This document shows positions 52,227 to 60,679 of a stretch of DNA of 64,000 nucleotides, in pieces. How positions within the stretch are numbered: position 1 is the stretch's first letter; each line of letters begins with the position of its first letter. This DNA comes from Euryarchaeota archaeon UBA605 (lineage in GTDB: Archaea > Thermoplasmatota > Poseidoniia > Poseidoniales > Thalassarchaeaceae). The position numbers were made by a program, and so were the translations under genes. The stretch lies in assembly GCA_002504905.1 (NCBI GenBank), contig DATY01000013.1, positions 79,036-143,035 on the forward strand, read 5' to 3'. Below the pieces are notes generated by a model. That model did not search any database, was not told the origin of the DNA, and saw only the letters and a program-made list of their open reading frames with translations.

Positions 52227-52751
52227 ATGAGTAGAATAACAGGTAAATCACAATCCGGGTACACACAACTTCTTGAAGGTTCAAACTTAGTTTCAGCGCG
52301 TGCAGTAAATGTCGATGTTCATCAGAAACATTGTCTTCATATCGCTAAAGCATTGCGTGGAATGAATGCTTCCGATGCGATTTCTTATCTAGAAGATGTA
52401 ATTGCAGAAAAGAGAGCAATTCCCTACACCCGTCGTACTCGAAGAGGGCGTGGAGGCAATACCATGGCTGGGCATCGTAAAGGAAAAATGGGTCCAGGAA
52501 AGTATCCTCGAAAGGCTTCTAAAGTTTTCATTAAGCTGATAAATAGTGCAATGGACAATGCTCGTCAAAGGTATGATACAATAGAACCTGATGAAATGAT
52601 CATTACTCATCTTGCATCCCATAGAGGACAAATACACAGAGGATGGAGACCTCGTGCTCAAGGGCGTGCAACTCCTGAAAATCATTATCAAGTAAATATT
52701 GAAATATTCTTAGAACATTTTGGTGAGGAAGAAGAAGAGGATGAATTCTGA
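52227..52751 (+). CDS. rpl22: Ribosomal protein L22 (uL22)
   Basis: L22 lines the exit tunnel. 'SARAVNVDVHQKHCLHIAKALRGM' and 'MNAS', 'DAISYLEDVIAEKRAIPY' and the tunnel hairpin/C-terminal 'HLASHRGQIHRGWRPRAQGRATPENHYQVNIEI' identify it. 174 aa, with a short acidic tail. SD GAGGTG precedes ATG 52227. Confidence 0.95.
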   Translation: MSRITGKSQSGYTQLLEGSNLVSARAVNVDVHQKHCLHIAKALRGMNASDAISYLEDVIAEKRAIPYTRRTRRGRGGNTMAGHRKGKMGPGKYPRKASKVFIKLINSAMDNARQRYDTIEPDEMIITHLASHRGQIHRGWRPRAQGRATPENHYQVNIEIFLEHFGEEEEEDEF

Positions 52752-52761
52752 GGTGTAGAAA

Positions 52762-53511
52762 ATGAAGCAAAATACAATTAGAAATTTCATTAATCGAAAT
52801 GTAGAACGTCAATTAGTACGTGAGTATTTACTGAAAGAGACAGAGCGTGCAGGATTCGGCGGACTTGATTTCAATAGGACACCAGAAGGAACAAAAGTAA
52901 CTCTTCATGCTGAACAAGTTGGCCGTGTAATAGGTCGCAGAGGCAAAGTCATACATGAGTTACAACGCAGACTGCAAGAAGACTTCAATTTAGAGAACCC
53001 TCATCTTGAAGTAACAGAGATTGAAGAACAACGTCTGAATGCCCAGGTGATGGCTAGCCGACTTGCTAGTTCGTTGGAAAGAGGTTGGTTTTTCCGTAGA
53101 GCTGGTCATAGTACTGCACAGAACATAATGGATGCTGGTGCTAGAGGATGTTTGGTAATTATTTCTGGAAAGATCACCGGTGCAAGACATAGGGTTGAGA
53201 AGTTCCAGAAGGGACATATCAAGTTCTGTGGAGAGACCGCATTAGAGTTCATGGATACAGGTTTCTCGGTTTGTGTTAAGAAGCTCGGAACAATTGGTTG
53301 TACTGTTAGAATAATGCGTAAAGGGATACAACTCCCTCACGAAATTAATATCCATGAGCGTCACGAAGTGGGACTCGATCCAATTGCTGAGGTTTCAATG
53401 ATTGAAGCACCTTCTGAAGAACCAAATGAGTCAGTTGCTGAAGAAGTTGTTGATTCAGTTCTACAAAAGATGGCAGATATTGAGACTGCTGAAATCAAGG
53501 AGGAAGAGTGA
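52762..53511 (+). CDS. rps3: Ribosomal protein S3 (uS3)
   Basis: S3 shapes the mRNA entry channel. It has a KH domain ('GTKVTLHAEQVGRVIGRRGKVIHELQRRL', GXXG as GRRG) and the S3 C-terminal domain ('ARGCLVIISGKITGARHRVEKF'). The C-terminal 40 residues are acidic (Glu-rich). Length 249 aa is usual for archaeal S3. Confidence 0.96.
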   Translation: MKQNTIRNFINRNVERQLVREYLLKETERAGFGGLDFNRTPEGTKVTLHAEQVGRVIGRRGKVIHELQRRLQEDFNLENPHLEVTEIEEQRLNAQVMASRLASSLERGWFFRRAGHSTAQNIMDAGARGCLVIISGKITGARHRVEKFQKGHIKFCGETALEFMDTGFSVCVKKLGTIGCTVRIMRKGIQLPHEINIHERHEVGLDPIAEVSMIEAPSEEPNESVAEEVVDSVLQKMADIETAEIKEEE

Positions 53512-53715
53512 ATGACACACCTATCTTCTAGAGAAATAGATGGCATGAATGTCGAACAGAGGCAGCGTCGCTTAGAAGAACTTCGTGATGAAATGCTTCA
53601 ACTGCGCGCACAACAAGCGCTCGGTGGTTCAATGTCAGATTCAGGATCATACAAAGCGACAAGACGTAGTATTGCTCGTTTGTTAACAAAAATGAATGAG
53701 GATTCAAAGGAGTAG
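53512..53715 (+). CDS. rpl29: Ribosomal protein L29 (uL29)
   Basis: A 67-aa two-helix protein with 'LSSREIDGMNVEQRQRRLEELRDEMLQLRAQQALGG' and 'RSIARLLTKMNE', the L29 pattern. It starts immediately after the S3 stop, so reinitiation or coupling is likely. It sits near the tunnel exit next to L23. Confidence 0.93.
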   Translation: MTHLSSREIDGMNVEQRQRRLEELRDEMLQLRAQQALGGSMSDSGSYKATRRSIARLLTKMNEDSKE

Positions 53716-53721
53716 AAATAA

Positions 53722-54021
53722 ATGGCAGGTATATGCAATCTATGTGGATTACCGGATGAGTTATGTATTTGTCAAGAAATAGCAAAGGAACAACAAAAAG
53801 CAATAATTTCAGTAGTTAGAAGGAGGTATGGGAAAATGGTTACAATCGTTGAAGGAATTGATGATGTAGCTATTGATATCAATAAACTCGCTAAGATTCT
53901 GAAAGGTGCTTGTGCTGCAGGCGGCACAGTAAAAGATCGTACCATTGAATTACAAGGAGAGCATAAGAAAAGAGCTGCAAAAGTCCTTGAACAAAATGGA
54001 TACCAAGTGGAGGTAAGATAA
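53722..54021 (+). CDS. Translation initiation factor 1 (eIF1/SUI1 family)
   Basis: This is the archaeal aIF1/SUI1 factor for start-site selection on the 30S subunit. The 99-aa product opens with a short zinc-like cluster 'CNLCGLPDELCIC', then the SUI1 fold 'RYGKMVTIVEGIDDVAIDINKLAKILK', 'CAAGGTVKDRTIELQGEHKKRAAKVLEQNGY'. The four cysteines suggest a bound metal, as in some archaeal aIF1. Its stop TAA shares one base with the rnp1 ATG. Confidence 0.92.
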   Translation: MAGICNLCGLPDELCICQEIAKEQQKAIISVVRRRYGKMVTIVEGIDDVAIDINKLAKILKGACAAGGTVKDRTIELQGEHKKRAAKVLEQNGYQVEVR

Positions 54022-54281
54022 TGTCTGATTCAATACACATGCCTTTCTTAGCAAGAAATATTCATGTCACGGAATCAACTGATCCTACTCTAGTAGGTAT
54101 TTCTGGACAGGTTATAGAAGAAACCCGCCGAACTATAGTAATACAAACATCTAATGGGAATAAAACTCTAGCTAAAGATGTAATCAATTTCAAACTCGAT
54201 TCAGAGAATAAGGTCATTCAAGGTTTTACGGTAACCCAAAGGCCAGAAGATCGAATAAACCGTAAATATAGGAGGAACTAA
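54021..54281 (+). CDS. rnp1: Ribonuclease P protein component 1 (Rnp1/Rpp29)
   Basis: Rnp1 (Pop4/Rpp29 homologue) supports the RNA-based RNase P that matures tRNA 5' ends. The 86-aa product has the Sm-like core: 'ARNIHVTESTDPTLVGISGQVIEETRRTIVIQT', 'KTLAKDVINFKL' and 'GFTVTQRPEDRIN'. Location between aIF1 and S17 is the standard archaeal gene order. Confidence 0.92.
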   Translation: MSDSIHMPFLARNIHVTESTDPTLVGISGQVIEETRRTIVIQTSNGNKTLAKDVINFKLDSENKVIQGFTVTQRPEDRINRKYRRN

Positions 54282-54282
54282 A

Positions 54283-54609
54283 ATGCGTGATATTGGAGTA
54301 GATGTAAAGACACCTGAAGGTGAATGGGATGGTGATGAAAATTGTCCATTCAATGGTAGTCTAAGGGTTCGTGGTCAAATTATTGAAGGTACTGTGTACT
54401 CAAATAATATGTCCGGGTCAATAGTTGTTGAAAGAGAAATGACTCGTTACATGAAGAAATATGAAAGATACGAAAAGCGTACTCGAAGATATCCTGCACA
54501 TCTACCATCATGTATAGGTGAAGTTAATCCTGGAGACTTCGTAAGAATAATGGAATGTAGACCGTTATCAAAAACGGTTAAGTTTTGTGTGATTGAGAAA
54601 GGTGATTAG
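54283..54609 (+). CDS. rps17: Ribosomal protein S17 (uS17)
   Basis: The OB-fold product has 'SLRVRGQIIEGTVYSNNMSGSIVVERE' and 'RYEKRTRRYPAHLPSCIGEVNPGDFVRIMECRPLSKTVKFCVIE', the archaeal S17 pattern. 108 aa, with AGGAGG upstream of ATG 54283. S17 binds 16S rRNA early in assembly. Confidence 0.95.
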   Translation: MRDIGVDVKTPEGEWDGDENCPFNGSLRVRGQIIEGTVYSNNMSGSIVVEREMTRYMKKYERYEKRTRRYPAHLPSCIGEVNPGDFVRIMECRPLSKTVKFCVIEKGD

Positions 54610-54610
54610 A

Positions 54611-55009
54611 ATGAAGGGTATTTCAAGTAAAGTAACTAAGGCATTACCAACACAAGCTAAATTAGATTGTGCAGATAATACCGGAGCAAAAGTTGTTCAA
54701 CTAATTAACGTGTTAAAGAAAGGAGGAGTTGCTGGCCGATATCCTGCAGCAGGTGTTGGTGATATGATTCGTGTAACTGTCAGAAGAGGAACTCCCGAAA
54801 CAAGAAGACAAATATTCACAGCAGTAATTATTCGTCAATCAAGGCCATTCCGAAGAGTTGATGGTACATGGGCTAGATTTGAAGATAATGCATGTGTATT
54901 AACAAATGAACGTGGAGATGTTCAGGGGTCTGATATCAAAGGTCCTGTTAGTAGAGAGGCTGCAGAGCGATGGCCGAGAATAGCCGCTACAGCAAAACAA
55001 ATTGTATGA
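54611..55009 (+). CDS. rpl14: Ribosomal protein L14 (uL14)
   Basis: I choose ATG 54611 (MKGISSKVTKALPTQA). An upstream in-frame start at 54593 would overlap S17 and adds unrelated residues. 'LDCADNTGAKVVQLINVLKK', 'PAAGVGDMIRVTVRRGTPE' and 'FRRVDGTWARFEDNACVLTNERGD' identify L14, which contacts the small subunit. 132 aa. Confidence 0.95.
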   Translation: MKGISSKVTKALPTQAKLDCADNTGAKVVQLINVLKKGGVAGRYPAAGVGDMIRVTVRRGTPETRRQIFTAVIIRQSRPFRRVDGTWARFEDNACVLTNERGDVQGSDIKGPVSREAAERWPRIAATAKQIV

Positions 55010-55019
55010 GGTGTAATGA

Positions 55020-55451
55020 ATGACAACAAAGAATCCTGGAAAAAACCGTCTTTCACAAAGTAAAGCTCCAATCCATGTCAAGCGTAAGCGCATGAGAGCT
55101 AGATTGATTACAGATGATCCTAATCTTCAGAATATCCGAACTGTTACAGTTCGTGTAGGTGATGAGGTAGAGGTCTTAAGAGGAGATTTTGGAAATCCAA
55201 ATAGTGTTAAATCAGATTCTAAAGGTAAAAGATTGGGTCAATCCAGAGGACGTGCTGGGCTCAAATCTAAAGTGAATCGAGTTGATACTTCAAGCGGGCG
55301 TATATTTGTAGATGGTCTTACAATAACAACTGCAGATGGTAAAGAAGAAGCAATCCCAATTCATCCATCAAATCTGGTTGTCACAGCTTTGTATGAAGGA
55401 GATCCTGTAAGAATTAAACAATTGATTGAAAGAGGAGGTGTATTAGAATGA
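55020..55451 (+). CDS. rpl24: Ribosomal protein L24 (uL24)
   Basis: The KOW motif 'TVRVGDEVEVLRGDFGNPNS' is followed by 'LKSKVNRVDTSSGRIFVDGLTITTADGKEEAIPIHPSNLVVT', as in archaeal L24/L26e. 143 aa, starting at ATG 55020 just after TGAGGTG. Its last four bases overlap S4e. Confidence 0.95.
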   Translation: MTTKNPGKNRLSQSKAPIHVKRKRMRARLITDDPNLQNIRTVTVRVGDEVEVLRGDFGNPNSVKSDSKGKRLGQSRGRAGLKSKVNRVDTSSGRIFVDGLTITTADGKEEAIPIHPSNLVVTALYEGDPVRIKQLIERGGVLE

Positions 55452-56146
55452 GTAGCAGCCATATTAAGCGTTTAATGATGCCAAGAAGTTGGCCATTACC
55501 TAGAAAAACTTCAGTTTGGGTACAAAAACCAGATCCTTGCGGACATAGTATAGAGAAATGTATGCCTATGGGCATCATCCTACGTGACATTATTGGAGTA
55601 GCCCATAATCGTAGAGAAGCAAAGAAAATTCTTCATTCTAGAAAAATTATGGTGGATGGTAGAATTGAAACTGCTATCGGTCGAGGAGTAGGATTAATGG
55701 ACGTTTTAACTGTCGGAGATGACAATTATCGTTGTATTTTAGATTTGAATGGTAAACTAAGATATAGGCCAATAAGTGCTAAAGAAGCCTCCTCTAAAAT
55801 CTGCCGAATTATGGGTAAAACAACAATTTCTGGTGGTAAAACACAATTACATCTCCATGATGGTAGGAACATTATTTTCGATTCTAATCCAGATTATAAA
55901 TCTGGAGATAGTGTTGTAATTTCACTTCCTGAACAAGAAATATTATCTCATCACAAATTCGAAGAGGGTGCACTTTCATACTTGACTGGAGGTTCTCATA
56001 TAGGAGAGACTGCAACAGTAAAATCCCACGAAATTAAACGTTCATCAAAAGATAATGAAGTTACCTTTGATGATTTTGGTACAATAGCCGATTATGTGTT
56101 TATAATTGGTAACATGAAAGATATTCCTTTGGAGGTGAATGAATGA
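55448..56146 (+). CDS. rps4e: Ribosomal protein S4e (eS4)
   Basis: Archaea/eukaryote-specific S4e. 'SSHIKRLMMPRSWPLPRKTSVWVQKPDPCGHSI' is the family N-terminus, then an S4-like RNA-binding segment 'ILRDIIGVAHNRREAKKILHSRKIMVDGRI', and a KOW-like C-terminal 'GSHIGETATVKSHEI'. 232 aa. The start overlaps L24 and the stop overlaps L5, each by 4 bases. Confidence 0.96.
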   Translation: MSSSHIKRLMMPRSWPLPRKTSVWVQKPDPCGHSIEKCMPMGIILRDIIGVAHNRREAKKILHSRKIMVDGRIETAIGRGVGLMDVLTVGDDNYRCILDLNGKLRYRPISAKEASSKICRIMGKTTISGGKTQLHLHDGRNIIFDSNPDYKSGDSVVISLPEQEILSHHKFEEGALSYLTGGSHIGETATVKSHEIKRSSKDNEVTFDDFGTIADYVFIIGNMKDIPLEVNE

Positions 56147-56667
56147 GTGAATCAGGTACAATGCTCGATCCAAGAATCACTAAAGTTACCGTTAACATTG
56201 GTGTTGGAGAAGGTGGACAGAGACTACAGTTAGCAGAACAAGTTCTAGAACTGATCACTGGACAAAAACCTGTAAGGACTCTTTCTACAAGTACGAATAG
56301 AGATCTAGGGACTCGTGTTGGTGGGCCAATAGGCTGTAAGGTGACAATGCGAGATTCAGAAAAGGTGTCATCATTCCTTAAAGATGCATTTTGGGTACGT
56401 CAAAATACTCTTCCTGGATATAATTTTGATCAATCAGGGAATCTTTCATTTGGAATTTCAGATTATACTGATTTCCCCGATCAAAAATATGATCCAGATA
56501 TTGGTATATTTGGTATGGATGTCAATATTGTATTAGAGCGCCCTGGACACCGTGTTTCACGTCGTCGTCGTCGTAATACAAAGGTTGCCAGAAATCATCG
56601 AGTAATTCGTGATGAATGCAAGCAGTGGTTTGTAGATAACTTTGGAATTACAATAGTGGAGGAGTGA
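56143..56667 (+). CDS. rpl5: Ribosomal protein L5 (uL5)
   Basis: L5 holds 5S rRNA and touches the P-site tRNA. 'ITKVTVNIGVGEGGQRLQLAEQVLELITGQKPV' and 'FGISDYTDFPDQKYDPDIGIFGMDVNIVLERPGHRV' with 'RRRRRN' are the archaeal L5 blocks. 174 aa. ATG 56143 overlaps the S4e stop. Confidence 0.95.
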   Translation: MSESGTMLDPRITKVTVNIGVGEGGQRLQLAEQVLELITGQKPVRTLSTSTNRDLGTRVGGPIGCKVTMRDSEKVSSFLKDAFWVRQNTLPGYNFDQSGNLSFGISDYTDFPDQKYDPDIGIFGMDVNIVLERPGHRVSRRRRRNTKVARNHRVIRDECKQWFVDNFGITIVEE

Positions 56668-56670
56668 AGC

Positions 56671-56823
56671 ATGGCAAGAGATCATGGAGAAGAGATTGGA
56701 AGAACAGTTGGCTGTAGGAGATGTGGCCGTCGTAGAGGTATGATTCGTCGACATGGACTTAGGTTATGTCGCCAGTGCTTCAGAGATGTAGCTCCAAGTA
56801 TAGGATTTAAGAAAAACAGTTGA
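56671..56823 (+). CDS. rps14: Ribosomal protein S14, zinc-binding (uS14)
   Basis: A 50-aa frame, shorter than usual gene-finding cut-offs, starts at ATG 56671 with GGAGG upstream. The product reads MARDHGEEIGRT, then 'CRRCGRRRG', 'HGLRLCRQCFRDVA' and 'IGFKKNS'. Four cysteines in two CxxC pairs form the zinc site of archaeal S14. Position between L5 and S8 is the universal order. Confidence 0.95.
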   Translation: MARDHGEEIGRTVGCRRCGRRRGMIRRHGLRLCRQCFRDVAPSIGFKKNS

Positions 56824-56835
56824 GGTGATAAGAAG

Positions 56836-57225
56836 ATGCAATTTGACCCATTAAATGACGCTTTTACCCGTATTTTCAATGCGGAGAATGCAGGTCACTA
56901 TGAAGTGACAGTAAGGCCAGCAAGTAAATTATTAGGAAGTATGCTATCAATAATGCAGAAATCAGGATATGTAGGTGAATATGAAGCATTAAGTGATGGC
57001 CGTGGAGGAGGTTACAGAATTGAATTAGTCGGTGCTATTAATCGCTGTGGAATTATCAAACCTAGATATTCTGTACAAAGATCAGAATATGAAAAGTGGG
57101 AATCTAGATATTTGCCTGCGCAAGATTTTGGACTTCTGATAATGTCAACTAATCAAGGTGTTATGAACCATTATGAAGCAAAGAAGGAGAGGATTGGTGG
57201 GCGTTTACTCGCATACATATTCTAG
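56836..57225 (+). CDS. rps8: Ribosomal protein S8 (uS8)
   Basis: The archaeal S8 pattern includes 'FDPLNDAFTRIFNAENAGHYEVTVRPASKL', 'GYVGEYEALSDGRGGGYRIELVGAINRCGIIKPRYSV' and the C-terminal 'LPAQDFGLLIMSTNQGVMNHYEAKKERIGGRLLAYIF'. 129 aa, the usual archaeal size. S8 binds 16S helix 21. Confidence 0.96.
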   Translation: MQFDPLNDAFTRIFNAENAGHYEVTVRPASKLLGSMLSIMQKSGYVGEYEALSDGRGGGYRIELVGAINRCGIIKPRYSVQRSEYEKWESRYLPAQDFGLLIMSTNQGVMNHYEAKKERIGGRLLAYIF

Positions 57226-57237
57226 GGGGGAAAAATT

Positions 57238-57789
57238 ATGGTGAAATTAGATAAAGTAGCACATCACATTGCATTACCCGATGGTGTAAGTGCGTCTTTG
57301 GATGGTGATAATGTGACAATCGCCAAGGAAGGCACTTCAGTATCTCGTGAGTTCCGTCATCCTAGATTAGATGTGAAGCAAGTTGATGGAGGTTTAGAAG
57401 TATTTTGTGATCTTCCCAGACGTTCAGAGAGAGCTTTGGCGGGTACTTGGAACGCTCATTTGAATAATATGGTAAGAGGAGTTGATACCGGTTTCGAATA
57501 TCGATTACAGGCAGTCTATTCTCACTTCCCAATGACTATCAAGGTTCAAGGAAACAAATTAACAGTAACTAATCTCTTTGGAGAAAAGGTTCCACGTGTA
57601 GCAAAACTCCCTTGGACTCCTGGGGAAGTTGAAGTCCGAGTTGAAAATAAGACTGATATCTTGGTAAAAGGCTCTGATAGAGAAAAAGTAGGTCAAACTG
57701 CAGCAAATATAGAGAGGTGCTGTGTAGTTAAGAAGAGAGATAGGCGTGTATTCCAAGATGGTATATACATAGTTTCTAAGGGAGCATAA
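57238..57789 (+). CDS. rpl6: Ribosomal protein L6 (uL6)
   Basis: Two tandem L6 folds are visible: N-terminal 'VSASLDGDNVTIAKEGTSVSREFRHPRL', and C-terminal 'HFPMTIKVQGNKLTVTNLFGEKVPRVAKL' with 'IERCCVVKKRDRRVFQDGIYIVSKG'. 183 aa, typical. ATG 57238 follows GGGGGG. Confidence 0.95.
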   Translation: MVKLDKVAHHIALPDGVSASLDGDNVTIAKEGTSVSREFRHPRLDVKQVDGGLEVFCDLPRRSERALAGTWNAHLNNMVRGVDTGFEYRLQAVYSHFPMTIKVQGNKLTVTNLFGEKVPRVAKLPWTPGEVEVRVENKTDILVKGSDREKVGQTAANIERCCVVKKRDRRVFQDGIYIVSKGA

Positions 57790-57801
57790 GGAGGTAATAG
57801 T

Positions 57802-58452
57802 ATGGAATATGAAAGTATGACTGTTGCGCAATTAAAGGAATTATTAAGGGAAGCAAACTTACCCGTTTCAGGAAATAAAAGTGCACTTATAGAAAGACTA
57901 AGCCAAAATAGTGCTCCTGTAGAATCTCCTGAAGAGGATTTTATTGAAGATGAAGATTTCGAAGAAACATTCGATGATGAAGATGACTTCTTTGATGAAG
58001 ATGATTGGGATGATGTCCACACAGCTAGACAGAAACCAGTATTAGATGAAGAAACAAAAGCGAATTTAGCAATTAGGACTTCTCAAATGAAAAAACAGCC
58101 TAAGTTCCGTCGTCAAGAGTGGTATAGATACCAACGTCTTTCAAAATCTGGCTGGAGGAAACCAAAAGGAATGCAGTCTAAACAAAGATTGAACATGAAA
58201 TATCGTACTCCAATGGCAAGAGTTGGATATGGGAAAATTTCAGCAGTCAGAGGTCTTCATTCATCAGGTTTTGAGGATGTTCTCGTAAATCAACCAAGTG
58301 ACTTAGACGGACTTGATCCTGAACGCCAAGCAGTTCGTGTAGGTGCAAGTGTAGGGAACAGGAAGAGAGCTAAAATTCATGATCGAGCAGATGATTTAGG
58401 TCTTCGTGTACTTAATCGCCGAAAAATTACTAGGAAAGGTGATATCCAATGA
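57802..58452 (+). CDS. rpl32e: Ribosomal protein L32e with N-terminal SAP domain
   Basis: The C-terminal part (about 100-216) is L32e: 'KFRRQEWYRYQRLSKSGWRKPKGMQSKQRLNMK' and 'VRGLHSSGFEDVLVNQPSDLDGLDPERQAVRVGASVGNRKRAKI'. The N-terminus (about 6-33) is a SAP motif, 'MTVAQLKELLREANLPVSG' with 'NKSALIERL', usually a DNA-binding fold. It is joined by an Asp/Glu-rich linker (about 44-73). The core alone would be about 120 aa, so roughly 95 residues are extra. Confidence 0.92.
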   Translation: MEYESMTVAQLKELLREANLPVSGNKSALIERLSQNSAPVESPEEDFIEDEDFEETFDDEDDFFDEDDWDDVHTARQKPVLDEETKANLAIRTSQMKKQPKFRRQEWYRYQRLSKSGWRKPKGMQSKQRLNMKYRTPMARVGYGKISAVRGLHSSGFEDVLVNQPSDLDGLDPERQAVRVGASVGNRKRAKIHDRADDLGLRVLNRRKITRKGDIQ

Positions 58453-58925
58453 TAATTTCTAATCAGAAAAGAATGGCTGCTCAGATACTTTCAAAGAAAG
58501 AAGGAAGAGAGGTAGGAGTTCATCGTGTTTGGATTAATCCCGATTATCTTGATGAAGTCAGTACTGCTGTTCAAAAGGCAGATATTCGTCAATTAATAGA
58601 TGAAGGCTTAATCAAAGCTAGACCAATAAAGGGAACCAGCCGTGGTAGAGCTAGGAATGTGGCTGCACAAAAAGCAAAGGGTCGTAGAAAAGGACCTGGG
58701 TCGAGGAAAGGAACAAGAAACTCTAGAGATCCAAAGAAAAACCGCTGGATGCGCTTAATTCGTGCTCAAAGAAGAGTTTTGAAAGATATGAGGGGTGATG
58801 AAATCTTAACTCCTAGTGAATACAGATATTACTACAGAAAGGCAAAGGGAGGTTCATACCGTTCCGTTGCTCATATGCGTACCAACATGGGTTTGGATGG
58901 TATAAAAATTGGAGGCGATGAATAA
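58449..58925 (+). CDS. rpl19e: Ribosomal protein L19e (eL19)
   Basis: Archaeal/eukaryotic L19e: 'NQKRMAAQILSKKEGREVGVHRVWINPDYLDEVSTAVQKADIRQLIDEGLIKARPIKGTSRGRAR' and 'GRRKGPGSRKGTRNSRDPKKNRWMRLIRAQRRVLK'. 158 aa. It overlaps the L32e stop by 4 bases, and L18 begins on its stop codon. Confidence 0.96.
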   Translation: MIISNQKRMAAQILSKKEGREVGVHRVWINPDYLDEVSTAVQKADIRQLIDEGLIKARPIKGTSRGRARNVAAQKAKGRRKGPGSRKGTRNSRDPKKNRWMRLIRAQRRVLKDMRGDEILTPSEYRYYYRKAKGGSYRSVAHMRTNMGLDGIKIGGDE

Positions 58926-59437
58926 TGGCACATGGTAAGAATCAGAGATTAAGATTCAAGAGACGTCGTGAAGGAGAAACTGATTACAGAAGAAGAATGA
59001 AACTCCTTAGAGGAGAGACCCCAAGAGCTGTAGTTAGAGTATCAAATACTCAAACTACTTGCCAATTAGTTGAATTTAATCCTGAAGGAGATATTATTTT
59101 AGCATCTGTAACTGGTAAAACTCTGGTTGACAAATATTCTTGGCCAAATGATATATCCAGAAAATCAGTTCCAGCAAGTTATCTGACAGGCTATGCTCTT
59201 GCAAAGAATGCTATTTCTTCAGGACATGATAGTGCAATTCTTGATATCGGGTTATCCGCATCAACAAGAGGTAGTAGAGTATTTGCGGCATTGAGAGGAA
59301 TGGTAGATGCTGGGTTAGAAATCCCTCATGGAGAAGAGGTATTACCAGATGATGGTCGGATACATGGAACGCATATTGATGATTCAATGGCTGACAATGT
59401 TAAGAAATCAATTAAGGCAATTGAGGGGGAAAAATAA
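58925..59437 (+). CDS. rpl18: Ribosomal protein L18 (uL18)
   Basis: The archaeal L18/L5e pattern: 'RLRFKRRREGETDYRRRMKLLRGETPRAVVRVSNTQTTCQLVEF', 'PASYLTGYALAKNAIS' and 'AILDIGLSASTRGSRVFAALRGMVDAGLEIPHGEEVLPDDGRI'. 170 aa. It binds 5S rRNA with L5. Start and stop each share one base with neighbours (TAATG). Confidence 0.96.
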   Translation: MAHGKNQRLRFKRRREGETDYRRRMKLLRGETPRAVVRVSNTQTTCQLVEFNPEGDIILASVTGKTLVDKYSWPNDISRKSVPASYLTGYALAKNAISSGHDSAILDIGLSASTRGSRVFAALRGMVDAGLEIPHGEEVLPDDGRIHGTHIDDSMADNVKKSIKAIEGEK

Positions 59438-60201
59438 TGAGTGATGAAGAAAATAATGAGGTAATTCAACTAGCTCCCGGTTTAGCTGCAGCACTGGCTC
59501 CTCCTTCTGAATCCAATGATACTAGAGGGCGAAGAGGACCTGATCCACTTGCTGGATTAAGAAGTTGGGTACCTCGTACGAGACTCGGTCACATGGTTAT
59601 GAGTGGAGAAATTACTACTTACGAACAAGCCGTAGATTCAGGTTTCCCAATTAGAGAAGTTGAGATAGTAGATGCTTTACTTCCTGATTTGACTGATGAT
59701 GTTCTTGGAGTAAATATGATTCAAAGAATGACTGATTCAGGTCGTCGTGTAAGATTCAACGTATTGTGTGTTGTTGGAAATGGTGATGGATATGTTGGTT
59801 TGGCAGTTTGTAAAGGAAAGGAAGTTTCTAGTGCAATTCGTAAAGCTATCGACAAGGCTAAATTAAATCTAATTCCAGTGATGAGAGGAAATGGTTCATG
59901 GGAATCATCCGAAGGACCTGGTAATTCTGTTCCATTCAAAGTTACAGGACGCTCAGGCTCAACAAGAATTACTCTAATGCCGGCTCCAGCAGGTAAAGGG
60001 CTAGTAATTGGCGACTATGGCCGAAGAGTGCTTACATTAGCAGGTATTACTGACGTTTGGGCCCGCTCAGCAGGACAAACTCGTACCACTATTAACTTTG
60101 CAAGAGCCACTTTTAATGCTCTTGTTGAATTAAATAGAACTAAAATTACAGATGGTGACCGTGAGAGGTTAAATATCACTAAAGGGAGGAAAATGCAATG
60201 A
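59437..60201 (+). CDS. rps5: Ribosomal protein S5 (uS5)
   Basis: S5 contains the dsRBD-like S5 domain 'MIQRMTDSGRRVRFNVLCVVGNGDGYVGLAVCKGKEVSSAIRKAIDKAKLNLIPV' and the C-terminal 'ITLMPAPAGKGLVIGDYGRRVLTLAGITDVWARSAGQTRTTINFARATFNAL'. 254 aa with an acidic N-terminal extension. S5 helps decoding accuracy. Confidence 0.97.
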   Translation: MSDEENNEVIQLAPGLAAALAPPSESNDTRGRRGPDPLAGLRSWVPRTRLGHMVMSGEITTYEQAVDSGFPIREVEIVDALLPDLTDDVLGVNMIQRMTDSGRRVRFNVLCVVGNGDGYVGLAVCKGKEVSSAIRKAIDKAKLNLIPVMRGNGSWESSEGPGNSVPFKVTGRSGSTRITLMPAPAGKGLVIGDYGRRVLTLAGITDVWARSAGQTRTTINFARATFNALVELNRTKITDGDRERLNITKGRKMQ

Positions 60202-60668
60202 CTTATCTTGTTATTAGAGCTAGAAGTGACCGAGGAGTTACCAAGAAAATCAAAGATACTATGATGATGCTTAATCTAACGCGTGTCAATCATGCCACAC
60301 TAGTGCCCGAGAATGTAACTTATCTCGGAATGTTGAAGAAATCAAAGGATTATATTACTTGGGGAGAGGTTGATGCGGAAACTATTGAGACATTACTAAA
60401 AGAAAGAGGGAGAATGGTTGGAGACAAGCCTGTTGATGACGCTACAATCAAAGCATGTAGTAAATACAAAACAGTTGCAGCCTTCTCTAAAGCAATGGCT
60501 GCGGGTGAAGCTACCATGAAGGATGTTGAAGGGTTAAAACCTATTTTTAGATTACACCCACCACGTGGTAGTAAAGGATGGGGTGGCATCAAAAGATCAT
60601 ACACTGTTGGTGGTGCTTTAGGATTCAGAGGTGAAGCTATTTCTGATCTTGCAGGGAGAATGCTCTGA
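60198..60668 (+). CDS. rpl30: Ribosomal protein L30 (uL30)
   Basis: The archaeal long L30: 'YLVIRARSDRGVTKKIKDTMMMLNLTRVNHATLVPENVTYLGMLKKSKDYITWGEVD', then a C-terminal 'FRLHPPRGSKGWGGIKRSYTVGGALG'. 156 aa, the usual archaeal length (bacterial is 60). Overlaps the S5 stop by 4 bases. Confidence 0.95.
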   Translation: MTYLVIRARSDRGVTKKIKDTMMMLNLTRVNHATLVPENVTYLGMLKKSKDYITWGEVDAETIETLLKERGRMVGDKPVDDATIKACSKYKTVAAFSKAMAAGEATMKDVEGLKPIFRLHPPRGSKGWGGIKRSYTVGGALGFRGEAISDLAGRML

Positions 60669-60679
60669 GGTGAATATAT

